Position numbers and translations under genes: made by a program. Shown here piece after piece: positions 1 to 5,207 of a stretch of DNA of 8,024 bases (position 1 is its first letter; every line of letters starts with the position of its first letter). This DNA is from an uncultured Spirochaetia bacterium (GTDB lineage: Bacteria; Spirochaetota; CALGPD01), in NCBI GenBank assembly GCA_937960625.1, contig CALGPD010000299.1:1-8024 (forward strand), read 5' to 3'. Under the pieces are notes generated by a model. That model was not told where the DNA came from and did no database searches. It saw only the letters and a program-made list of their open reading frames with translations.

Positions 1-974
1 TATCTATTATAATTACAGTGGTTTTAGTACTAGGCTTAACCGGAGTTGCTTCCGCGGGAATTAAAGTTGAATTAAGCAATGAAGCAGCAGTACAAATAGC
101 TTTAGGAGGAGCGACTCAATATCAAGAATGGGTTGACGAGTTTTCAAAAACATGGGATTCTCTTTCAGGAATAAGCGCTTCATCATTTACCATTGCAAAC
201 TCTTCTTCATCATATATTGGAAACGCAAAAATAGGGCTTTTCACAGTTGGAGTTATTATTAACCCCACTTATATATTGAACCCAAAACTTGAAAGCGGTT
301 CAGGGGAAGGCTATGATGATTTTGTTGGCGCAGGGTTAAACGCAACACTTATTGGCGGATTTAATATATCAAAATCCATGGATATTATTGTTCACGTATT
401 CTACCTTCCTACAGTAACTTATCAGGATCTTGAAGTTAATTTATTTACAATTGGTGCAGCATGGAGATGGAGGATTTTTAGAAGTATGTGGGGCGGTGGA
501 ACAGGTATTGAAGGCCTTGTTTTACAAGTAGGTATAGGTGGTGCGAAAACCAATATTAGTTACAAAAATAATTCTTTAAATATGACTATTACAAATGACG
601 GAGTTGATTCTGAAATCAATAATATAGATGCAGAATTTAGTATTAAAAACTTTTACGTTGATGCCAATGTTATATTTTATTTCCGGTTGATATACTTTAT
701 GACAATTAGTGCAGGAGCAGGGGCAAATTTATCGATTTCATCCAATGAAATTGATGCTACCTCTACAAATGCAACTGTATCCGGAGTGACAACGGATATT
801 AGTTTAACCGGTGATGCAAGTAAAACCGCGTTTTTACCATATGTTCAAGCAGGTTTAACATTCAATATTGCAGTAGTTAAACTTGATTTCATGGGAAAAC
901 TGTTATTTAACAGTTCATTAACAGAAAAAGGATATATTTTAAATGCTGCTTTCGCATTCAGAGTAGATATTTAA
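1..974 (+). CDS. Exported beta-rich (probable outer-membrane barrel-like) protein, 5' end outside window
   Basis: The reading frame is open from the first base (codons begin at position 3), so the start lies upstream of the window. The GTG at 18 is not a believable start because it sits inside a hydrophobic stretch, SIIITVVLVLGLTGVASA, that reads as the h-region and AxA-type cleavage site of a Sec signal peptide, with cleavage expected after the Ala codon at 54-56. The mature part is about 305 residues, rich in Gly, Ser, Thr, Asn and aromatics, with alternating polar and hydrophobic stretches and no long hydrophobic helix. It ends in a strand-like tail, AFAFRVDI. These features suggest a beta-barrel or other beta-sheet surface or periplasmic protein, but no family motif was recognised. 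A strong terminator follows 21 bases after the stop, so the gene is the end of its transcript. Reading frame is certain; barrel topology is inference. Confidence 0.75.
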   Translation, partial: SIIITVVLVLGLTGVASAGIKVELSNEAAVQIALGGATQYQEWVDEFSKTWDSLSGISASSFTIANSSSSYIGNAKIGLFTVGVIINPTYILNPKLESGSGEGYDDFVGAGLNATLIGGFNISKSMDIIVHVFYLPTVTYQDLEVNLFTIGAAWRWRIFRSMWGGGTGIEGLVLQVGIGGAKTNISYKNNSLNMTITNDGVDSEINNIDAEFSIKNFYVDANVIFYFRLIYFMTISAGAGANLSISSNEIDATSTNATVSGVTTDISLTGDASKTAFLPYVQAGLTFNIAVVKLDFMGKLLFNSSLTEKGYILNAAFAFRVDI

Positions 975-995
975 TAACTTTCATTATAAACATTC

Positions 996-1024
996 AAAGC
1001 CGCATAATACAGTGCGGCTTTTTT
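996..1024 (+). terminator. Intrinsic terminator of the exported-protein gene
   Basis: A perfect 9-bp stem (AAAGCCGCA at 996-1004 paired with TGCGGCTTT at 1013-1021) closes an 8-nt loop, and a run of six T covers 1019-1024. It lies just after the stop at 974. On the minus strand the hairpin is followed by GAATG rather than a U-tract, so it should work mainly for plus-strand transcription and gives no clear end to the converging purU transcript. Confidence 0.9.
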
Positions 1025-1074
1025 AATTGTGTTTCTAATTAAGGTGATTTTGTAATATAACAAGGAAGCGGATA

Positions 1075-1503
1075 TTATAATTTATTTATTTCGTTAATAG
1101 ATAGGTTTGTTATCCGGCTAATTGTTTCTATATCAAAACCTTCTTTTAACATCTTCTTAGTAGTTATTTCCTTTTCTTCTTCTCTACCTTCTTCCCTTAA
1201 GTTATCCGCAAGTTCGCTTAATATGGACTTCGCCTCCTTAATGCTGTTTATCCGGCCAATTTGTTTTAAACTTAACTCTGAACGAAACGTATTGCCAAGC
1301 CAAACTCTAATATCTATTATATTCTCTTTTTCCAAAAAAGCAATAACCTTATCAACACTCAGGGAAATTTTTTCAGCTTCATTATGCATCTCAAAATAAA
1401 ATACAGCTACAACGAGGTTTTTTAACTTATCAAGAGTTTCATCAGCAACGTCTATTTCTGAAATCAAATAATATTCAAAATTGGGAATATACTTTTGTGT
1501 TAA
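1075..1503 (-). pseudogene. Remnant of Rpn-family (PDDEXK_2) transposase/nuclease, N-terminal half missing
   Basis: This is the C-terminal part, about 142 codons, of a Rpn-family recombination-promoting nuclease/putative transposase. Recognisable pieces are KYIPNFEYYLI near the start, the acidic-basic helix GREEEKEITTKKML, and a C-terminal helix-turn-helix-like tail with the pattern GFDIETISRITNLS then INEINKL. Family members usually run to about 280-310 residues and carry the PD-(D/E)XK catalytic core in the N-terminal half, which is absent here. Homology-like sequence begins at the Leu codon directly after the purU stop and is in frame with purU. The longest ORF starts at a TTG (1465-1467) with no Shine-Dalgarno sequence before it, inside the family-like region, so it is not a convincing start. 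I read this as a degraded leftover after loss of the 5' half. Translation by restart or readthrough from purU cannot be excluded. Confidence 0.75.
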
Positions 1504-2364
1504 TCAAAAATCATTCTTAGTATAAACTTTACCCCAGTGAACGGTTAAGTCTCCGGATAAATAGAGTTTCACGGCCTCAACCAGAGCTTCGGCTTCCAGC
1601 GATTGTCCTGTTTTTTTTATGGTTTCCACGTTGTCTTTGTCAGATATGGTAAAAGCCCGTTGTGATATAATAGGGCCCTGATCCAAATCCATGGTAACGA
1701 AATGCGCTGTAACTCCGGCAACGCGAACGCCTTTTTCATGCGCCTGACGGTAAGCCTGTGCGCCGGGAAACGCGGGGAGCAGGGAAGGGTGAATGTTTAT
1801 AATCCTGTGTTCATATCTCCAGACAAAATCCGGGGATAATATTTTCATGTACCGCGCGAGCACGATGAAATCAACTTCACGTTCTTCGAGTTTTTTCAGC
1901 ATACCCGTTTCGTTTTCATGCCTGTCAGAAGAGTTGTATACCGAGAAATCTATGTTGTGTTGTTCCGCGATACGGCTTAAATCGTCACGGCTTCCGATTA
2001 TGCAGGGAATATCAACATTAAGACTGCCCTGTTTATATTCATCGAGAATAGCGTTTAGGCAATGCATTTCTTTGGTAACGAGTATGCCCATTTTGGGTTT
2101 ATCAATAGAACCCGGGAACCTTACTTTTACTTCCATGCCTATTTCTTTTGCGAGCGCAACGAGTTTTTGTTCAAGTTGTTTTTTGCTGCAGCTCATGTTG
2201 GATGTGTCAGCATGTAAAGTCATTGAAAACATGCCTTTGATAACGTTTTGGTCTAAATCTTCTATATTTACGTTGTTTTTAAATAAAAACATTGTAAAAC
2301 GCGCTATTACGCCTTTTTTATCATTGCCGATTACCGTTATTTCAGTGTATTTCCTATTGTACAA
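1504..2364 (-). CDS. purU: Formyltetrahydrofolate hydrolase (formyltetrahydrofolate deformylase)
   Basis: PurU hydrolyses 10-formyltetrahydrofolate to tetrahydrofolate and formate in the cytoplasm, supplying formate to PurT-type purine synthesis in some bacteria and balancing the one-carbon pool. The 286-residue protein has the usual length and order: an N-terminal ACT-type regulatory domain (about residues 7-85, beginning ITVIGNDKKGVIARF) and a C-terminal formyltransferase fold (about 90-280). The transferase signature is intact: IINIHPSLLPAFPG with Asn190 and His192, then TAHFVTMDLDQGPIISQ with Asp228, matching the Asn/His/Asp catalytic triad of the GART/PurU family; ARYMKILSP lies at 170-178. 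The ACT domain separates it from PurN. The start is a TTG with AGGAG six bases upstream (2371-2375); no ATG precedes the ACT domain. It begins 17 bases after the lipoprotein gene, so the two are probably cotranscribed. The gene is noticeably richer in GC than its upstream neighbour. Confidence 0.95.
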   Translation of the reverse strand: MYNRKYTEITVIGNDKKGVIARFTMFLFKNNVNIEDLDQNVIKGMFSMTLHADTSNMSCSKKQLEQKLVALAKEIGMEVKVRFPGSIDKPKMGILVTKEMHCLNAILDEYKQGSLNVDIPCIIGSRDDLSRIAEQHNIDFSVYNSSDRHENETGMLKKLEEREVDFIVLARYMKILSPDFVWRYEHRIINIHPSLLPAFPGAQAYRQAHEKGVRVAGVTAHFVTMDLDQGPIISQRAFTISDKDNVETIKKTGQSLEAEALVEAVKLYLSGDLTVHWGKVYTKNDF

Positions 2365-2370
2365 TTATTT

Positions 2371-2375
2371 CTCCT
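2371..2375 (-). promoter_or_regulatory. Ribosome binding site fixing the TTG start of purU
   Basis: On the minus strand AGGAG is followed by six bases (AAATAA) and then TTG at 2364-2362. The lack of an in-frame ATG before the ACT domain and this well-placed site support TTG as the start. It lies in the 17-base gap after the lipoprotein stop. Confidence 0.8.
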
Positions 2376-2381
2376 GATATT

Positions 2382-3029
2382 TTAATCGGTTAAGTATTTT
2401 ATCCGTAAAGTATTAAAATCCGATTTTATCAGTTTTGGGTACTTTGATTTTAAAAAGCGGTATGCGTATGTTTTGTATTTATCAAACATATTTGATATAT
2501 TTTTTTTAAACATATCTTTCCACGAAGAAAACTCAAGGCGTTCAAGAATTTTGTCAAGGAAGGCAAAAAATCTTGATGAGATTTCTGTTTTTATAATATC
2601 CGGTGTTTCATGATTAACACTGAAAACTCCGGCATAATAAATACCGCCGGCTTTGATTTCAAAATTGGTTTTATCATAAGATTCTGAAGTGAATTTAAGT
2701 TCAATTGATATTTGTCTATATAATCCGCTTTTTGCAAGCGATTTTGTGTCAAGAAAAAGCCATCTTACGTTTTTAATTGCATATTGACCGATTGGTATAT
2801 CAACAATGAGAAAGCCTTTTTCATAAATAAATACTTGTGCTTTATATTCATCATTTGTTTGCAGGTTAATTAAAACGAGTTCTCTCAGTCCTTCTTCAAT
2901 CATTCCCGGGTATATATAGTTTATCTGCCCAAAAACCAGACAATGGTTTTTGTCAGTCTGATTGCGTATTATTTTATCAGAGCAGCTAACCAAGAAGATT
3001 AATATTACAACAAAGTGTTTAAATTTCAT
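2382..3029 (-). CDS. Predicted lipoprotein of unknown function
   Basis: The 215-residue product begins with a short basic n-region (MKFKH), a hydrophobic h-region and a lipobox LVSC with the acceptor Cys at residue 16, so it should be processed by signal peptidase II and lipid-anchored. Residues about 30-90 have a beta-strand pattern, with VFGQI then LVLINLQT then FLIVDIPIGQYAIKNV, like an Ig-type or carboxypeptidase-regulatory-like sandwich; the D-I-P-x-G-x-Y pattern is typical of such folds. A second strand pair, IKAGGIYYAGVF, lies near residues 125-136. The last 60 or so residues are Lys-rich and aromatic (helix likely). I do not recognise a named family. The ATG has no good Shine-Dalgarno sequence, but no better start exists before the signal peptide. 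The gene is the first of a minus-strand unit with purU; there is no obvious functional tie between them. Confidence 0.75.
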   Translation of the reverse strand: MKFKHFVVILIFLVSCSDKIIRNQTDKNHCLVFGQINYIYPGMIEEGLRELVLINLQTNDEYKAQVFIYEKGFLIVDIPIGQYAIKNVRWLFLDTKSLAKSGLYRQISIELKFTSESYDKTNFEIKAGGIYYAGVFSVNHETPDIIKTEISSRFFAFLDKILERLEFSSWKDMFKKNISNMFDKYKTYAYRFLKSKYPKLIKSDFNTLRIKYLTD

Positions 3030-3236
3030 GAATATTTACCGGCCAAGACAATATAACTAATTAATATGCTATATCTATTAATTTAACATTAATTGGAATA
3101 ATCGTAAAAACAAAATTATATTATAGTTGAAAAAATGAAAATATTTATTTATATGATTATTATAACACTAGTATATTTGAATAAGTACAAAAAATAATTG
3201 TAATTTTTTTTCTTTAATATTCATATATAAAAATTC

Positions 3237-3265
3237 TTGACATTAGTTTAGTAAAAAGATATGCT
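3237..3265 (+). promoter_or_regulatory. Sigma70-type promoter of the repeat protein-thiL operon
   Basis: A consensus -35 TTGACA (3237-3242) is separated by exactly 17 bases from a -10 TATGCT (3260-3265, four of six consensus bases). The expected transcript start is near 3272, giving a leader of roughly 20 bases before the ATG at 3295. The spacer contains TTAGTTTAGTAAAAA (3243-3257), which recurs with two mismatches in the lon promoter. The rest of the divergent spacer (3030-3236) is very AT-rich; I saw a weaker TTGAAA-N17-TATATG at 3127-3155 and no convincing minus-strand promoter. Confidence 0.65.
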
Positions 3266-3294
3266 GAATAATATTAAATATTATGGTGGTTAAA

Positions 3295-4095
3295 ATGTCT
3301 AAAGATATTAAAGCCCTGGAAGAAAAAGTAAAAAATTTAGAACAGAACCTTGCGCAAAAAGAGAGAGAAATTACATATCTTTCAAAATTAGTTAATGCTT
3401 TTGAAAAAGTCGGTACCATGTCACGCAACGAGTTAATTGAGAGTGAAGAAGAACTTCAAGCTTTTGAGACAGTTGAGGAGCTTTCCCGGCAGGAAAAGAT
3501 TGAAATGAAAGAAACCATTAATGCTTACGAGCATGTACAGGAACTTTCCAATCATGAAAAAAAAGAAATGTCAGAAACCATTGATGCTTATGAACACGTA
3601 CAGGAACTTGCTCAGGATGAAAAAAAACAGATGGCTGGAACCATAGAAGCATATGAGCATCTTCAGGAATATTCAACAAAAGAAATGCAAAATTTGCAGG
3701 ATACGGTAAAAGCATTTGAAGCAAATCAGGATTTAACCAATATGGAACTTGATTTTTTAATGCAGACTGTAAATGCATATGAAAATATTCAATCACTTTC
3801 AAAAACTGAAATTGACGATTTAGTTCAAACCATTCAAGCTTATCAGCATACTCAGGAACTATCAAGAGAAGAATTACTAATATCAAAAGATAGAATTATT
3901 GAAAAAATGCAGATAATTGAAAAAATGTTTCAAGAACTTAATCAAGCATATGGTATTATTCTTCAAGAAGAAAAATCTGATAATCCTGATACTGCTAAAA
4001 TTTCAAAACAGTTAAATATTATCAAGCATTTTGAAAAAATTAAGGAATTGACTGTTAAAGAACTTCAAGAAGAACAAATTAGAAAAAACGGATGA
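3295..4095 (+). CDS. Helical protein with eight 21-residue tandem repeats, unknown function
   Basis: The product is about 266 residues, hydrophilic and almost wholly helical, with no signal peptide or membrane segment, so it is probably cytoplasmic. I choose the ATG at 3295 because GGTGG (3285-3289) sits five bases before it; the ATG at 3283 has only AT-rich sequence upstream. A short heptad-like helix (residues about 3-28) leads into eight uninterrupted 21-residue units (3391-3894). Every unit has Ala at position 3, Phe or Tyr at 4 and Glu at 14; position 1 is Ile, Val or Leu, position 10 mostly Leu, position 11 Ser, Thr or Ala. The recurring S-x-x-E resembles a helix N-capping box, so units may be separate helices or three heptads of one long coiled coil. 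A non-repeat helical tail of about 65 residues follows. The stop overlaps the thiL start by ATGA. No family was recognised; a scaffold or signalling-coil role is a guess only. Confidence 0.85.
   Translation: MSKDIKALEEKVKNLEQNLAQKEREITYLSKLVNAFEKVGTMSRNELIESEEELQAFETVEELSRQEKIEMKETINAYEHVQELSNHEKKEMSETIDAYEHVQELAQDEKKQMAGTIEAYEHLQEYSTKEMQNLQDTVKAFEANQDLTNMELDFLMQTVNAYENIQSLSKTEIDDLVQTIQAYQHTQELSREELLISKDRIIEKMQIIEKMFQELNQAYGIILQEEKSDNPDTAKISKQLNIIKHFEKIKELTVKELQEEQIRKNG
3391..3894 (+). repeat. Eight in-frame tandem 63-bp coding repeats
   Basis: Eight contiguous 63-bp units each encode 21 residues with the pattern [VIL]-x-A-[FY]-[EQ]-x4-[LMY]-[STA]-x2-E-x7. Units start at 3391, 3454, 3517, 3580, 3643, 3706, 3769 and 3832. 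The third and fourth units (3517-3642) are the most alike, sharing AYEHVQEL and EKKEM at protein level and much of the nucleotide sequence, which suggests relatively recent unit duplication; the outer units have diverged. Confidence 0.9.
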
Positions 4096-5018
4096 CCGAA
4101 GACCGGTTTATAAATTACATTTCGAAAAACGTTAAAAATAATATTATTGGTGATGATTGCGCTGTCATTCCTTTGGAAAATTTTTCGCATGATTCAGAAA
4201 AAATTTCCGGACAATACGTTTTAATTGCAACTGATACAATTAATGAGAAAGTTCATTTCAGCCTTGATTATTTTTCTTTATATGACATAGGGTATAAAAG
4301 TCTGGCTGTTAATTTAAGCGATATTGCGGCCTGTGCGGGAATTCCGTTATATTATCAGGTTAGTTTAACCGTTCCTCCATATATAAAACCTGAGATGCTT
4401 GAGCATGTTTATAAAGGTTTTGAAACCCTATCAAATAAATATAATTTAATTCTTAGCGGAGGGGATACTGTTGCAGGAAGGTTTTTGTCTATTTGCGTTA
4501 CTGTTATTGGAAAAACATCGAATCCGGTTTTGCGTAAAAACGCAGGGCGTGGAGAGAACGTTTATGTAACCGGAGAATTAGGTAGTTCTTCTTATGCGCT
4601 GGATTTGTTTCAGAAAAAATTGAAAGTGCCTGATAGTTTAAAGAAAAAACACCTAACACCCGAACCACGTATCAATGTTTTGAATAATTTAATGAAAACG
4701 AATAAAATTACTTCCTGTATAGATATTAGTGACGGTTTGGCTTTAGATATTTACAGATTAAAATCTGCTGCCACGGGTTTTGAAATTAATTATAATGATA
4801 TTCCAAAAAGTGATGAACTAAAAAAAATGGACATTGAAGAACAGTTAGGCCATATGCTTAACGGTGGAGAGGACTTTGAACTGCTTTTTACATCGCCTGA
4901 TGATATTAAAAACGAAGATGTTTATAAGATAGGCACAACGAATAAAACGGGAAAAGCAGAGTTAATAATTAATAATAACAGATGTGTTTTTAACCCCAAA
5001 CCATATAAACATTTTTAA
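4092..5018 (+). CDS. thiL: Thiamine-monophosphate kinase
   Basis: ThiL phosphorylates thiamine monophosphate with ATP to give thiamine diphosphate, the active cofactor, in the cytoplasm. At 308 residues it has normal length. The PurM/AIR-synthase-like fold motifs appear in order: GDDCAVI (20-26, ATP and Mg binding), ATDTINEKVHF (46-56), GYKSLAVNLSDIAACAGIP (67-85), SGGDTV (122-127), CIDISDGLALDI (209-220) and GGEDFELLF (258-266). The segment usually written TDxLVEGVHF in this family reads TDTINEKVHF here, a modest departure with the flanking Asp and HF kept. The ATG overlaps the stop of the repeat-protein gene (ATGA), and no strong Shine-Dalgarno sequence precedes it, so translation is probably coupled. 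No other thiamine gene lies in the window. No hairpin terminator follows the stop. Confidence 0.95.
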   Translation: MTEDRFINYISKNVKNNIIGDDCAVIPLENFSHDSEKISGQYVLIATDTINEKVHFSLDYFSLYDIGYKSLAVNLSDIAACAGIPLYYQVSLTVPPYIKPEMLEHVYKGFETLSNKYNLILSGGDTVAGRFLSICVTVIGKTSNPVLRKNAGRGENVYVTGELGSSSYALDLFQKKLKVPDSLKKKHLTPEPRINVLNNLMKTNKITSCIDISDGLALDIYRLKSAATGFEINYNDIPKSDELKKMDIEEQLGHMLNGGEDFELLFTSPDDIKNEDVYKIGTTNKTGKAELIINNNRCVFNPKPYKHF

Positions 5019-5027
5019 TACTAAAAC

Positions 5028-5056
5028 TTGACTATCAGTATAGTAAAAATTATTAT
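5028..5056 (+). promoter_or_regulatory. Sigma70-type promoter of lon
   Basis: TTGACT (5028-5033) and TATTAT (5051-5056) are separated by exactly 17 bases, each with five of six consensus bases. Transcription would begin near 5063 and give a leader of about 145 bases before the lon ATG. The spacer carries TCAGTATAGTAAAAA (5035-5049), almost the same as the element in the promoter at 3237-3265. A weaker alternative (TTGGTT at 5075, TATAAA at 5096, spacer 15) would place the start inside the inverted repeat at 5104-5128. Confidence 0.6.
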
Positions 5057-5103
5057 AAGAAAGTACAACGGGTTTTGGTTTAAGATAGCGGTTTTTATAA
5101 ATT

Positions 5104-5128
5104 TTGCTAAATACTTAATGTTTAGCAA
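5104..5128. promoter_or_regulatory. Inverted repeat in the lon leader, candidate operator or stem-loop
   Basis: TTGCTAAA (5104-5111) and TTTAGCAA (5121-5128) are perfect 8-bp arms around a 9-base centre. No T-run follows, so it is not a terminator for thiL. The arm and spacer sizes resemble heat-shock operators, but the sequence is not CIRCE (TTAGCACTC-N9-GAGTGCTAA) and not HAIR. It could be a repressor site or an RNA hairpin in the leader; the sequence alone does not say which. Confidence 0.45.
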
Positions 5129-5194
5129 TAATTATAACAATCATTACCTTTCCGGCCAGATAATCCGTAATTAGCTTACTAAATTTATTTACTT

Positions 5195-5200
5195 AAAGGA
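5195..5200 (+). promoter_or_regulatory. Ribosome binding site of lon
   Basis: AAAGGA lies seven bases before the ATG at 5208 and supports that start; no earlier in-frame start with a comparable site was seen. Confidence 0.75.
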
Positions 5201-5207
5201 TGTTAAA

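Noticed and set aside
1793..2377. 194-codon plus-strand open frame opposite purU
   Set aside because: It is antisense to a gene with intact PurU catalytic motifs, has low-complexity Ser/Leu-rich composition and no ribosome binding site.
3283..3294. Earlier ATG start for the repeat protein
   Set aside because: It lacks a ribosome binding site and would place the GGTGG motif inside the coding region, whereas that motif is well spaced for the ATG at 3295.
3518..3886. 122-codon minus-strand open frame inside the repeat gene
   Set aside because: It mirrors the 63-bp coding repeats on the opposite strand; its own apparent periodicity is a by-product of them.
3391..3894. Possible CRISPR-like or non-coding tandem array
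   Set aside because: Units are contiguous 63-bp coding blocks with no spacers, all in one frame, with protein-level conservation.
5104..5128. CIRCE (HrcA) operator before lon
   Set aside because: Arm and spacer sizes are similar but the arms are TTGCTAAA/TTTAGCAA, not TTAGCACTC/GAGTGCTAA.
3039..5158. Recurring CCGGCCA at 3039-3045, at about 5152 and inside the Rpn remnant
   Set aside because: Only seven bases are shared, contexts differ, and one copy is coding; chance is the simplest explanation.
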